NCBI GenBank assembly: GCA_963812795.1
Contig: CAWEWG010000003.1
Coordinates: forward strand, 141,204 to 205,203
Length of the DNA: 64,000 nt
Direction: 5' to 3'
Source: Hyphomicrobium_A sp963812795
Lineage (GTDB): Bacteria; Pseudomonadota; Alphaproteobacteria; Rhizobiales; Hyphomicrobiaceae
In this document: positions 19,618 through 28,734 of the stretch, piece after piece
Layout: every line of letters starts with the position of its first letter
Numbering within the stretch: position 1 is the stretch's first letter
The notes under the pieces: model-generated
The model's input: the letters and a program-made list of their open reading frames with translations, nothing else
Told to the model about the DNA's origin: nothing
Databases searched by the model: none
Position numbers and translations under genes: made by a program

Positions 19618-19701
19618 TCAGACGACGCCGAACACGATCGCAGCGATGAAGCCGAAGGATAGAAGCGCAGCCAGCACGTTCAGGCGTACCACCAGTTCCA
19701 T
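19618..19701 (-). CDS. Very small single-helix membrane protein (27 residues)
   Basis: The open frame starts with ATG at 19701 after a GGAGGCGACG ribosome site and encodes a charged start (MELVVRLN) followed by one hydrophobic helix (VLAALLSFGFIAAIVFGVV). It ends in TGA. A good ribosome site with correct spacing and a clean transmembrane pattern argue for a real gene. It faces metH tail to tail. Function unknown. Confidence 0.6.
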   Translation of the reverse strand: MELVVRLNVLAALLSFGFIAAIVFGVV

Positions 19702-20072
19702 CGTCGCCTCCAGAGGCTACGGCCACCTTATGTTGGCGGCTCATTGCGGCGTGGGGGAAACACTCAAAGCCACGCCGAAGCAGAAACGGTAAGTTGGCGG
19801 CGAAGTTTCTGCCAAGCGAAATATTTTTTGCGTCGCGGGGAACCGATGCGGGCCTGGCTCTCGACGCGGACGGCGCCGCTCTGGCGGCCGGGACACACCA
19901 GGTGTGCCCCGCCTGCCCGCGGCGGCTTCAGAGGCGCGCCACCGCTGGCGACGGATGAACAGCACAATTGCATCACTCGCCGCACTATGCATGCGCCGGA
20001 CAGCGTTTGCCTCGTGGCCGAATACGTGTTGCGCTGCGAGACTAGTTTGTTGGTATTTGACGAGGATTGCGA
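19702..20072. other. Intergenic region upstream of the acrylyl-CoA reductase gene
   Basis: About 370 bases without a convincing gene. A near-perfect palindrome, GGGACACACC-A-GGTGTGCCCC, lies at about 19889-19910 and could be an operator. A 29-codon frame (19987-20076) overlaps the next start but lacks a ribosome site. Confidence 0.35.
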
Positions 20073-21059
20073 ATGAGCGGCTACAACGCGATGCTTCTGA
20101 GCCGTGCCGGCGGCGAGTTGTCCGCGGCGTGGACGCCGATGCGGGACGTCGACCTTGGAGACGGCGATGTCACCGTGCGCGTCACGCATTCGACCATCAA
20201 CTACAAGGACGGTCTGGCGCTGACGGGCCGGCTGCCGGGCATGCGTTTGCCGCTGGTGCCCGGCATCGACTTTGCCGGCACGGTGCTCGCGTCCGAGCAT
20301 GCGGGCTTGGCGCCCGGCGATGATGTGATCCTCAACGGGTGGGGTTGCGGAGAACGCCGGCCGGGCGGTTATGCCGAGCGCGCGCGGGCGCCCGGCGATT
20401 GGCTGATCAAGCGTCCGGCCGTTTTCACCAATACCGAGACGATGGCCATCGGCACGGCCGGCTATACCGCCATGCTCGCGGTGTTGGCACTGGAGGATCA
20501 CGGCATCACGCCGGGCAAAGGTTCGATACTTGTCACCGGCGCCGCCGGAGGCGTCGGCAGCGTTGCCGTGGCGCTGCTCCACAAGCTCGGCTATCGCATC
20601 ATCGCCTCGACCGGACGTGCACAGGAGGCGGACTATTTGCGCAGCCTCGGCGCTACGGAGATCATCCCCCGCGACGAGCTGGCGTCGCCGGCGCGCGGCA
20701 TGCTCGGCACGGAACGCTGGGCGGGCGCCATCGACGTTGCGGGCTCGCACACCCTGGCAAATGCCATCGCCATGACGCAGTACGGCGGCTGCGTCACTGC
20801 CATGGGACTGGCGCAGGGCCTCGACCTGCCCATGTCGGTGGCGCCGTTCATCCTGCGCGGCGTCACGCTCGCCGGCATCGACAGTGTGATGGCTCCGCGG
20901 GAGAAGCGCGTGCGAGCTTGGGAGCGCCTTGCCACCGATCTCGATCGCGGGGCGCTCGCAGCGATGACGGTAACGCGTCCACTCGCCGATGTCGTGGCGC
21001 TGGCGCCCGAAATTCTCGCCGGCACGGTGCGCGGTCGCGTGGTGCTGGAGGTCGGCTGA
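20073..21059 (+). CDS. acuI: Acrylyl-CoA reductase AcuI / YhdH-family NADPH oxidoreductase
   Basis: A 328-residue medium-chain dehydrogenase. The pattern STINYKDGLALTGRLPG near the start, PGIDFAGTVLAS, and the nucleotide motif VTGAAGGVGSVAVALLHKLGY followed by STGRAQEADYLRSLGA are characteristic of the YhdH/AcuI family, which reduces acrylyl-CoA to propionyl-CoA. No zinc-binding cysteine set is present, as expected for this family. ATG at 20073 has a GAGG site. It is tail to tail with an enoyl-CoA hydratase gene, the two stops touching, which suggests related acyl-CoA metabolism. Confidence 0.85.
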   Translation: MSGYNAMLLSRAGGELSAAWTPMRDVDLGDGDVTVRVTHSTINYKDGLALTGRLPGMRLPLVPGIDFAGTVLASEHAGLAPGDDVILNGWGCGERRPGGYAERARAPGDWLIKRPAVFTNTETMAIGTAGYTAMLAVLALEDHGITPGKGSILVTGAAGGVGSVAVALLHKLGYRIIASTGRAQEADYLRSLGATEIIPRDELASPARGMLGTERWAGAIDVAGSHTLANAIAMTQYGGCVTAMGLAQGLDLPMSVAPFILRGVTLAGIDSVMAPREKRVRAWERLATDLDRGALAAMTVTRPLADVVALAPEILAGTVRGRVVLEVG

Positions 21060-21860
21060 TCAGCGACCTTGGAAGCGCGGCTTGCGCTTCTCTTTGAAGG
21101 CAAGACGGCCTTCGGCGTAGTCCGCACTCTGAAAGCAAGCTGCAACCGCCGCATCGAGTGTTGCAAGGTCGGGCGTTTGGGGATTGCGCACCAGCTCGTC
21201 GATCGTGCGTTTGGCGGCGCGGACGGTGAGCGGAGCGTTGGCGGCGATCTCCTCGGCAAGCGCCAGCGTCCTTGCTTCCAGCTCGGCCGCGGGCACGACC
21301 GCGTTGACCAGCCCCATCGCCTGCGCTTCGGCAACCTTGAAGCGACGGCCGGTGAACAACATTTCCTTCGCCTTGGCCGGCGGCACGGCGGCGAGCAGGG
21401 GGCGCACCCAGCGCGCGTTATAGCCGAGCCCCAACTTGGCGGCGGGGATGGCGAACTCGGCGTTTTCGTCGGCGAGGCGGATGTCGGTGCACAGGGCGAT
21501 TGCTAGCCCGCCGCCGAGGCAGAAGCCGTGAATCATGGCCAGCGTCGGCTTGGTGCATTGGCTGAGGGCGCGGAAGGCTGCGTCGTTGAGGGCGTCATAG
21601 GCCGCCGTGGCATCGCCGGCGCGCGCGCTGTCGAACTCGGAAATGTCGGCGCCGGCGGAGAACGCGCGTGTTCCCTCCCCGCGCAGCACGATGACGCGAA
21701 TGGCAGGATCGGCATCAGCCTCGGCCAGCAGCTGCGGCACCGCCTTCCACATGCCGGCCGTGAAGGCATTCATGCGCGCCGGATTGCTGGCGATGACGAA
21801 GCCGATTTCGCCTTGACGGTCCAGCCGCAAATGCGGTGTCTCGGTAGGCGTATTCTGCAT
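21060..21860 (-). CDS. Enoyl-CoA hydratase/isomerase family protein
   Basis: A 266-residue crotonase-fold protein. The oxyanion-hole segments are GTRAFSAGADISEF and IHGFCLGGGLAIALCTDIRLA, and the second catalytic region is EFAIPAAKLGLGYN. In this position the usual catalytic glutamates are not clearly kept, so hydratase activity is not certain. Start at 21860 has an AGAGGGAAA site. Its stop abuts that of acuI. Confidence 0.9.
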   Translation of the reverse strand: MQNTPTETPHLRLDRQGEIGFVIASNPARMNAFTAGMWKAVPQLLAEADADPAIRVIVLRGEGTRAFSAGADISEFDSARAGDATAAYDALNDAAFRALSQCTKPTLAMIHGFCLGGGLAIALCTDIRLADENAEFAIPAAKLGLGYNARWVRPLLAAVPPAKAKEMLFTGRRFKVAEAQAMGLVNAVVPAAELEARTLALAEEIAANAPLTVRAAKRTIDELVRNPQTPDLATLDAAVAACFQSADYAEGRLAFKEKRKPRFQGR

Positions 21861-22056
21861 GGAAATTTCCCTCTGGGCCTCGCGCCTTATAGAGCAGTGG
21901 AGGCTTTCCGCTGCAATCGGGCGCATCGTCTCAAGCGGCCCGGGAGGGGCCCTCGGCCGGAAGGCGTTGACGGCGCGGCGGCATATTTGTACGCCGGTCT
22001 GAGCCGGAGGACGGACCGGCGCAGCGGCACGCGCCTATCAGCGCGAGGAGTTCGAC

Positions 22057-22890
22057 ATGGCAGCCAAGACGCTTCCGGCAGTCGACGGCAAGGTGCAGGC
22101 CTACGATCCGATCTGGTCGGAGATCCGCCGCGAGGCGACGAGCGCGATGGCGTCCGAGCCGGCGCTGGGCAGCTTCATTTTCGCGACGCTTCTCAGCCAC
22201 GACCGGCTGGAGGACGCTATCTGCCACCGGCTGGCTCAGCGCCTCGATCATTCCGAGGTTGAAGCCGTCCTGATCAATCAGACGTTCCAGGCGGTACTCG
22301 AAAAGCGTCCCGACCTGGGCGGCATCTTCCGCGCCGATCTCGCCGCCGTGTTCGACCGCGATCCGGCCTGCAACCGCTACATCGACCCGCTGCTCTACTT
22401 CAAAGGGTTCCACGCCTTGGCGACGCACCGCTTCGCCAATGCGCTGTGGCACGACGGGCGCCGCGATTTCGCGCTGTTCCTGCAGAGCCAGTCCTCGCGC
22501 ACCTTCGGCGTCGATATCCACCCGGCTGCCAAGTTCGGACAGGGGATCATGATCGACCACGCGACCGGCATCGTCATCGGCGAGACGGCCGTGGTCGGCA
22601 ACAACTGCTCGTTCCTGCATGGCGTCACGCTCGGCGGCAGCGGCAAGGACATCGGCGACCGGCATCCGAAGATCGGCGAAAGCGTTCTGATCGGGGCGGG
22701 CGCCAAGATCCTCGGCAACATCACGGTGGGTGATGGCTCGCGCGTCGCCGCCGGCAGCGTCGTATTGACGGCGGTCCCGGCCCACGTGACGGTTGCCGGT
22801 GTTCCGGCCAAGATCGTCGGGTCGGCCGGCAGCGCCGAGCCCGCCCTCGAAATGGAACAGACCTGGGTCGATGATTTCGGCGGTCTGTGA
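22057..22890 (+). CDS. cysE: Serine O-acetyltransferase CysE
   Basis: CysE makes O-acetylserine, the first step of cysteine synthesis. The 277-residue protein has the N-terminal helical SATase domain (IWSEIRREATSAMASEP) and a left-handed beta-helix with hexapeptide repeats. It contains the active-site region GVDIHPAAKFGQGIMIDHATG, then GNNCSFLHGVTLGGSGK, and ends with a flexible tail after VPAKIVG. GAGGAG ribosome site. The next genes (DUF3126, gamma-carbonic anhydrase) follow on the same strand with short gaps. Confidence 0.95.
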   Translation: MAAKTLPAVDGKVQAYDPIWSEIRREATSAMASEPALGSFIFATLLSHDRLEDAICHRLAQRLDHSEVEAVLINQTFQAVLEKRPDLGGIFRADLAAVFDRDPACNRYIDPLLYFKGFHALATHRFANALWHDGRRDFALFLQSQSSRTFGVDIHPAAKFGQGIMIDHATGIVIGETAVVGNNCSFLHGVTLGGSGKDIGDRHPKIGESVLIGAGAKILGNITVGDGSRVAAGSVVLTAVPAHVTVAGVPAKIVGSAGSAEPALEMEQTWVDDFGGL

Positions 22891-22952
22891 GATAGCTTCC
22901 AACTGTCATGCAGCGGCGGCTTCGGACCGGCTGCTCTAGGGAGATTACGCAC

Positions 22953-23168
22953 GTGAATCAGGAAGAAGTGGCGCGGCTGCAGGCGTATCTGCGCAAGACG
23001 TTCGGCACTCCGTCGCTGGAAGTGCGTCTGCGCCCCAAGAAAAAGGATTCCGCCGAGGTGTTCGTCAACGGCGAGTTCATCGCCGTTCTCTTCCGCGAGG
23101 AAGAGGAGGGCGAGGTCTCCTACCAGTTCCAGATGGCGATCCTCGACCTCGATCTCGAGCAGGCATGA
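22953..23168 (+). CDS. DUF3126 family protein
   Basis: A 71-residue protein starting at GTG (22953) after an AGGGAG site: NQEEVARLQAYLRKTFG, then VRLRPKKKDSAEVFVNGEFI and an acidic C-terminal half. This is the pattern of the small alphaproteobacterial DUF3126 family, whose function is unknown. It lies between cysE and the carbonic anhydrase-like gene. Confidence 0.85.
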   Translation: MNQEEVARLQAYLRKTFGTPSLEVRLRPKKKDSAEVFVNGEFIAVLFREEEEGEVSYQFQMAILDLDLEQA

Positions 23169-23174
23169 TCGTCG

Positions 23175-23706
23175 ATGTCGCTCTTTGAGCTCGACGGCGT
23201 CCGCGTCGAAACTCCGGGCGAGGGCCGCTGCTGGGTGGCACCCACCGCCGTCCTCATCGGCAAGGTGATCCTCGAGGAGGACGCCAGCGTCTGGTTTGGC
23301 AGCGTGCTGCGCGGCGACAACGAGCCAATCCGCATCGGCGCGCGCTCCAACGTGCAGGAAGGGTGCGTGCTGCACACCGATCCAGGCTATCCGCTCAGGC
23401 GTCGGAGCCGACTGCACCATCGGCCACATGGTCATGCTGCATGGCTGCACGATCGGACGCGGCAGCCTCATCGGCATCGGCTCGATCATCCTCAACGGCG
23501 CCAAGATCGGCGAGGAGTGCCTGATCGGCGCCAACACGCTGATCGCCGAAGGCAAGGAAATCCCGCCACGGTCGATGGTGCTGGGCTCGCCGGGGAAGAT
23601 CATCCGCCAGCTATCGGACGAGGATGCGGCGCGTTTCGGCGCCGCCGCCGGGCGCTACGTGAAGAACTGGAAGCGGTTTGCTGCCGGGATGAAACCGCAG
23701 GCGTGA
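23175..23706 (+). pseudogene. Gamma-carbonic anhydrase family protein, one frameshift
   Basis: Joined across one extra base near 23397 (CTCAGGC), this is a 176-residue left-handed beta-helix protein. Frame one gives WVAPTAVLIGKVILEEDASVWF and GDNEPIRIGARSNVQEG; after the break, GADCTIGHMVMLHGCTIG and the C-terminal helix follow. The three zinc histidines of the family are visible (LHTDPGYP, TIGHMVMLHG). The length (532 bases) fits 177 codons plus one insertion. The C-terminal half is fully conserved, so a sequencing error is likely and the gene is probably intact in the organism. Confidence 0.8.
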
Positions 23707-23725
23707 TCCGCCTGCGGCCGTCGCG

Positions 23726-24394
23726 TTACTGGGCGCTCTGATTCTCGAGACCGGACAGGGCGGCCAGCGGCCCTTGGCGGCTGTCGAGCGCAACCCAGAC
23801 CTTTGGGTTCAGATACGACTGGCGCATCACGAACTGGTAAGGCGTCTTGTTCCACAGGCGCACGTCCTCGATCTTGTTGTCGAGGATGTAGTCGCCCTGC
23901 ACGGTGCGCGCTGTCAGCACGGCGTGGCCTTCGCCCTTCTCGTCGCGAACGACGGTCATCAGCAGCGAGCTGACTGGCCAACCCTTGGCGGCAAGGTCAT
24001 GGCGCTTCTGCAGCGCGTAGTCCTCGCAGTCGCCGCGCGTCCGCGGCAGCGTCCAATATTCGTTGACGCCGTAAACCTCGAGGTCGGTCGCTGGACCGAT
24101 GGCCTTGTTCACCGAGCGGTTGATCTCGTCGAGCTCTTTCAGGCGCTCGGCGGAAGCCTCAAAGCGGCTTTCCTGGCCGTGATCGCTCGTGCATTCGGTG
24201 GGAGTTGCTTCGCAGAAGCGGACGAAACCGTGGGGTGGCTGTGCCGGCCCGTAGATGCGCATGAACGAGGAGGCGCGCGAGTTGGTGGCCTCCGCCTTGT
24301 CGGGCTTCTCAATGTTCGAAACGCCCTGCGCGCTGACCGCCGTTGAAGCGATCATGCTGCCGACAAGGATGATGGCGCTGACCTTTACCCGCAT
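23726..24394 (-). CDS. Exported transglutaminase-like cysteine peptidase
   Basis: A 222-residue protein with a signal peptide (ending VSAQG) and the bacterial transglutaminase-like cysteine proteinase fold. The catalytic Cys is in RTRGDCEDYALQKR, the His in GEGHAVLTART, and the Asp in YILDNKIEDV. LapG, a relative, cleaves surface adhesins, but no LapA/LapD partner is seen here. A c-di-GMP-type PilZ protein is encoded just upstream on the same strand, which is suggestive only. Confidence 0.88.
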   Translation of the reverse strand: MRVKVSAIILVGSMIASTAVSAQGVSNIEKPDKAEATNSRASSFMRIYGPAQPPHGFVRFCEATPTECTSDHGQESRFEASAERLKELDEINRSVNKAIGPATDLEVYGVNEYWTLPRTRGDCEDYALQKRHDLAAKGWPVSSLLMTVVRDEKGEGHAVLTARTVQGDYILDNKIEDVRLWNKTPYQFVMRQSYLNPKVWVALDSRQGPLAALSGLENQSAQ

Positions 24395-24493
24395 GACCCG
24401 ACCCCGTTACTCTTCCTCTCAAACCTACCCGACAGAACTCGAATTACGCTGAAACAACGTCCCCGGATTTGAAGCGATTAAGTCGTCGTTCCT

Positions 24494-25141
24494 TCACTTG
24501 TGTGGCTCGCGTCTTAAGCCGAGACCGAACGCGCTACGTTCTGTGAATCCCGCGTTAATGAACTCGACGCCGATGCCGATCTCGTGGTGGCGCACGACGA
24601 CCGCGTGGCGCTTGTCGATCATCACCTCAGAGCCGAGGTCGGGGCGCGCCGGCGTCAGGACCGAGGCGCCCGACATCGACAGATCCTGCAACGGGCAAAC
24701 CATGGTGCTGCCGTCGGGCAGCACCAGCAGCGCCGCCTGCTCTCTGGCGACGCGCGGAAATTCGCGCTCCTCGCCTTCGGGAATTTCCGATTGGGCAGCC
24801 AGGCGCGGTATCTGCACCGCGAGCTTGTCGCGCTTGCGTTGCGTGGCGCTGATCATCATGGCGAAGGAGTCGGGGAACAGCCGCACGACCGATCCCTCGA
24901 GGCCGCCGAGGTGCATGAGATAGACGATGAGTTTTTCGCCGACGACCAGTGGCACCGGCGTCGTCATCGCCGCGCTTTCGGCCGAGATGTTGATGAGGCG
25001 GCAGGGATGATCGAGCTTGTCGGCGCGCATGAAGCGCCCCGCTAGGGTCAGCGCGTAGCGAGGATATTTGCGCTTGTTGCGGCCCTCGAACCCGGCACCG
25101 ACGGGTTCTATCGGCCGATATGCATCCGCACCCGTAGACAT
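24494..25141 (-). CDS. Double PilZ-domain protein
   Basis: A 215-residue cytoplasmic protein with two PilZ domains. The first has RKYPRYALTLAGRF (an RxxxR motif) but a poor second motif (NISAESA). The second has REFPR and DLSMSGA, a good match to the c-di-GMP-binding RxxxR and D/NxSxxG pair. So only the second domain is predicted to bind c-di-GMP. ATG at 25141 has an AGGGACGG site; a TTG at 25156 is less likely. Output unknown. Confidence 0.85.
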   Translation of the reverse strand: MSTGADAYRPIEPVGAGFEGRNKRKYPRYALTLAGRFMRADKLDHPCRLINISAESAAMTTPVPLVVGEKLIVYLMHLGGLEGSVVRLFPDSFAMMISATQRKRDKLAVQIPRLAAQSEIPEGEEREFPRVAREQAALLVLPDGSTMVCPLQDLSMSGASVLTPARPDLGSEVMIDKRHAVVVRHHEIGIGVEFINAGFTERSAFGLGLRREPHK

Positions 25142-25335
25142 AGCCGTCCCTGCCAAGGAACCGCCCTGTACGGGCGATCTGATATCCGTGAAGCCAGGCC
25201 AGAACGCGTACGCTAGAGGCTCTGTTCCGCAGACGATTATGGAGGGATGGGCCTTAACGAACGGCTAATTGCCGCGTCATTTCTGTATGAATTGGCAGGG
25301 CAGGCTCGAGCGTTGCGGACTCTGCGTGAGCGGAG

Positions 25336-25974
25336 TCAGGCTTTGTCGCCGTCGCCGCGGCCGCCTTCGAAGACGCGGAACTGGCGTCGCTCGGAGCGCA
25401 CGATGCGCGCGTGGCGCGTCGGAAGCATCACTGGCGTGTGGGGGCGCATGGTGTGCTCTGCAACCTTGGGGCCGCCCGCCGGCCATGTCAGTTCGTGCGC
25501 GATGATGCGCTTGGCGGCCAACGGCAACTCGCCCAACCACACCGGCGCCTCGAGCGCCGAGAAGCTCCCGAGAATCCGGTCGATCTCTTCGCCGGAGTGT
25601 CGCAGCGGAAGCAACACCACCTCGAACGGCGCGGAACCTCTGGCGACCGGCGCCGCCTCCATGTGCAGGGTCTCGACGGCCCCCTGTTTGACGAGCGCTG
25701 CAAAGTGACGAACGAGGGAGATGCGATCGGCCGCCGACCAGCCGTCGAGGAAGTTGGCGCCGCGCAGCTCGCCGCCGAACAACTCGCACACATGCGTTCC
25801 CGCCAGCCTGAACCGATAGGTCTCCGCGTCGATCCGCTCCAAGATGAAGGTCGACGGCAGGATGCCGGCGATCTTGCCGGGCTCGATCTCGAAGCGACGC
25901 GGGGTGGTGCGATCGGCGCGCACCTTGTCCCAATATGCAAACAGTGCCTGACTGGTCTTGTGCTTCATATTCAT
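25336..25974 (-). CDS. PAS-domain protein (PAS_5 type)
   Basis: A 212-residue soluble protein with an alphaproteobacterial PAS fold: ALFAYWDKVRADR, then RFEIEPGKIAGILPSTFILER, YRFRLAGTHVCELFG and RGANFLDGW. The C-terminal 60 residues are basic and low complexity. No kinase or other output domain is attached. It could be a sensory adaptor. It is transcribed away from the rhomboid gene; the 194 bases between it and the PilZ gene show no other feature. Confidence 0.75.
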   Translation of the reverse strand: MNMKHKTSQALFAYWDKVRADRTTPRRFEIEPGKIAGILPSTFILERIDAETYRFRLAGTHVCELFGGELRGANFLDGWSAADRISLVRHFAALVKQGAVETLHMEAAPVARGSAPFEVVLLPLRHSGEEIDRILGSFSALEAPVWLGELPLAAKRIIAHELTWPAGGPKVAEHTMRPHTPVMLPTRHARIVRSERRQFRVFEGGRGDGDKA

Positions 25975-26187
25975 GATCGAACCGGTCGCGTGCCCGCCCT
26001 GCCGTATTGGGCTCGGTTAAAGGTCGTTCCGGATCGGGACAAAATATCGCCCTCGATCCTTCTCGAGGATCATAGGAGCAGCAACCATGCCAGACGGCCG
26101 CAGGGGGGTGCGCCGGGGGCAAATCATGGTTGCCGGAGGGGAGGGGTGACGTTAACTCTGCCGGCCCGTGGACAAAGGAGCGACCAA

Positions 26188-26910
26188 GTGAGCCGACACG
26201 AGCCGATGTTCAACGTGCAGTCCAGCGTTCTGGCGCTGCTGGGCGCCATGGTTGCCGTGCATCTCGTACGGACGGGTCTTGCGGAGGACTGGGACACGTG
26301 GCTGACGTTGGCGCTTGCCTTCATCCCGGCGCGCTACTCGGGTCTCGCCGGGATGCTCCCAGGCGGCGACGTGGCGGCGGCGACATCGTTCCTGACCCAT
26401 GCCTTCGTGCACGGCGACTGGGTGCACCTCGGACTCAACGCCGCTTGGCTCGTCGCTTTCGGCGGCGCCGTGGCGAACCGCATCGGCACGGTTCGCTTCC
26501 TGCTCTTCTTCACCTTCTGCGCCATCGCCGGCGCTGCAACCTTCTGGGTTTTCAACCCTGGCGTCGCCGTACCCATGATCGGGGCATCTGGCGCCATCTC
26601 CGGGCTCATGGGTGCAACGATGCGTTTTTTGTTCACCGCGGTCGATGGTCGCGGTCTTGCCGCACTGCGGGAGGATCCGCGTTCGGCGCCGCTGATGCCG
26701 CTTGCCCAAGCGTTGACCGACAAGCGCGTCGTGGTCGTCACTGCCGTGTTCCTGGCGGCAAACATCCTGGCGGTATTCGGTCTCGGCAGCGTCGGCGAAA
26801 GCGGTATCGCTTGGGAGGCGCATATCGGCGGCTATTTCGCCGGCCTTTTATCATTCGGCTTCTTTGATGCAGTGCAAACGGACGATTCATCTGGAACCGT
26901 TATCCACTGA
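26188..26910 (+). CDS. Rhomboid-family intramembrane serine protease
   Basis: A 240-residue membrane protein with about six helices. The catalytic serine is in IGASGAISGLMGA (Ser134) and the catalytic histidine in EAHIGGYFAG (His212); the supporting HGDWVHLGLNAAWL motif is also present. Start chosen is GTG at 26188 with an AAAGGAG site; ATG at 26206 is an alternative. The open frame extends far upstream without coding character. Substrate unknown. Confidence 0.9.
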   Translation: MSRHEPMFNVQSSVLALLGAMVAVHLVRTGLAEDWDTWLTLALAFIPARYSGLAGMLPGGDVAAATSFLTHAFVHGDWVHLGLNAAWLVAFGGAVANRIGTVRFLLFFTFCAIAGAATFWVFNPGVAVPMIGASGAISGLMGATMRFLFTAVDGRGLAALREDPRSAPLMPLAQALTDKRVVVVTAVFLAANILAVFGLGSVGESGIAWEAHIGGYFAGLLSFGFFDAVQTDDSSGTVIH

Positions 26911-27088
26911 GCCTATTGCGTCATCGACTTGATTGCAGCACGATGATTTTGCCGTGCCCGTTCTAGCTGGCTCGGCCAAAAGGTAGATGACTTTGCGTCG
27001 ACTGCCGGACGTGGTCTAGCGGGAACCTAGTTCCGCCCGCTCCGTTTCCGGACTTCGACTGTCGAAGCGCAGTGGGAGGAGATGCAAA

Positions 27089-27520
27089 ATGAATATAGGG
27101 CAGATCCTGAAGGCGAAGGGCCGAGCGGTGGCAACTGCGCGCCCCGACGCAACGCTTCTGGAGATCGTCGGCAAGCTCGCGCAAAAGAAAATCGGCGCCA
27201 TCGTCATCGTCGGCGACAATGGCGAGCTGGCAGGCATCATCTCGGAGCGCGACGTCATCCGGAAGCTCGGCGAGCGCGGAGCGGAAGTGCTGAGCGAGCC
27301 CGTGTCGCAGAGCATGACCGCCAACGTCATCTCCTGTCAGGAGACGACCACGCTCGATGAGCTGATGGAAGTGATGACGCAGGGCCGCTTCCGTCATTTG
27401 CCGGTCATCGAGGATGGCGCGCTTGTCGGCATCGTTTCCATCGGCGACGTCGTCAAGAACCACATCGCCGAGGTGGAAATGGAAGTGACCGCCATGCGCG
27501 GATACTTCGTCACCGGCTGA
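27089..27520 (+). CDS. CBS-domain pair protein
   Basis: A 143-residue protein made of two CBS motifs (GAIVIVGDNGELAGIISERDVIRKL and RHLPVIEDGALVGIVSIGDVV). Such stand-alone pairs bind adenine nucleotides and act as energy sensors. A GGGAGGAG ribosome site precedes the ATG. It converges with the patatin gene. Confidence 0.93.
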   Translation: MNIGQILKAKGRAVATARPDATLLEIVGKLAQKKIGAIVIVGDNGELAGIISERDVIRKLGERGAEVLSEPVSQSMTANVISCQETTTLDELMEVMTQGRFRHLPVIEDGALVGIVSIGDVVKNHIAEVEMEVTAMRGYFVTG

Positions 27521-27548
27521 TACAGGTAGCTTAAACCTCGGCCGCGGA

Positions 27549-28499
27549 TCAGGCGATCTGCGTGACGCCCGTGTGCGCACCCGGCGCAATGCGGCGCGCA
27601 TCGATTTCGCGATGCATCTCGGCAAGGTGCCGCTTCGTCGCTTCCTCGCCGCGGCTGATCAGCTCGTCGGCGCGGTGGAAATCGAACAGCCCCATGTCCG
27701 ACAAGCGCAGGTTGATCATGGCGTCCGGCGGGTCGCCGGCAAGGCGCGAGCGCGCGATCCGATCCTGCACGATGTTGAATGCCTCGACCATCACGGTCGA
27801 GATGCCGGGCGTCGCCTCGCTCTTGCCGAGCACCTGGCGCTTGAGCAGACCGCGCATGCCACTGCCGTTCTTGCCGCTCGTCGGCTCGGGTAGCACCTCA
27901 TCAGCCAGGTCGGCTTCCAGGTGGGGGACGACGGTGCCGCGGCCGCAGATGTCGAAGTTCAAGTTGACGGCGATGACGTAGCGCGCGCCATGGGCGCGGC
28001 ACACGGACACCGGGATCGGGTTGACGAGAGCGCCGTCGAACAGCCAGCGGCCGTTGATCTTCACTGGCCGGAAGATGCCGGGCAGCGCATAGGAGGCGCG
28101 CACCGCGTCGGCGAGCCGGCCGCGTGACAGCCAGATCTCGTGGCCGCTGCCGAGCTCGGTGGCGACGGCGGTGAAACGCGGATCGAGATCTTCGATATTG
28201 AGCTCGCCGAGCTGGCGCTCAAGCCGGTCGCACAACTTCTGGCCGTTGATGAGCGCGGTTCCGGCAAAGTTGAAATCGAGATAACCGAAGATGCGACGGC
28301 GGGTCAGCTCGCGGGCAAAGCCTTCCAATTCATCGAGATGTCCGGCCGCGTGGCAGGCACCGACGACGGCGCCGATCGATGTGCCGGCGATGATGTCAGG
28401 CTTGATCCCGGCTGCGGCGAGCGCCTTGAGGACACCGATGTGAGCCCAGCCGCGCGCGGCGCCACCGCCCAACGCCAGCCCGATCTTCGCCTTGGCCAT
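27549..28499 (-). CDS. Patatin-like phospholipase (RssA/NTE type)
   Basis: A 316-residue cytoplasmic serine lipase-like protein. It has the oxyanion loop GLALGGGAARGWAHIGVL, nucleophile motif GTSIGAVVG, and Asp in FDGALVNPIPV, forming the Ser-Asp dyad. A C-terminal extension of about 110 residues follows the domain. Start at 28499 has an AGGTAACGG site; an earlier in-frame start at 28538 adds non-conserved residues. Substrate unknown. Confidence 0.9.
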   Translation of the reverse strand: MAKAKIGLALGGGAARGWAHIGVLKALAAAGIKPDIIAGTSIGAVVGACHAAGHLDELEGFARELTRRRIFGYLDFNFAGTALINGQKLCDRLERQLGELNIEDLDPRFTAVATELGSGHEIWLSRGRLADAVRASYALPGIFRPVKINGRWLFDGALVNPIPVSVCRAHGARYVIAVNLNFDICGRGTVVPHLEADLADEVLPEPTSGKNGSGMRGLLKRQVLGKSEATPGISTVMVEAFNIVQDRIARSRLAGDPPDAMINLRLSDMGLFDFHRADELISRGEEATKRHLAEMHREIDARRIAPGAHTGVTQIA

Positions 28500-28734
28500 G
28501 TCCGTTACCTGCTTTGGGATATGTCTGTCCGACCCCAATGTGTTCGCTTGCTTAACGTCCGACCGCGCATTTGGTGCCCTGACGGCGACGACTCACCGCG
28601 CCTGCCTAACGTCAGCATACGCTTCAGATATAGGGGGCCAAGATTAACCTTGCACTATGCCGCAGGTCGTCTCGCACTGCGGTGAGCCTACGTGCGGCGC
28701 AGCAAGGGGCAGGATCGGCTGAACCGCACGTGCT

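Noticed and set aside
19987..20076. A 29-codon leader peptide overlapping the acuI start
   Set aside because: No ribosome site and no attenuator structure; stop-start overlap is probably chance.
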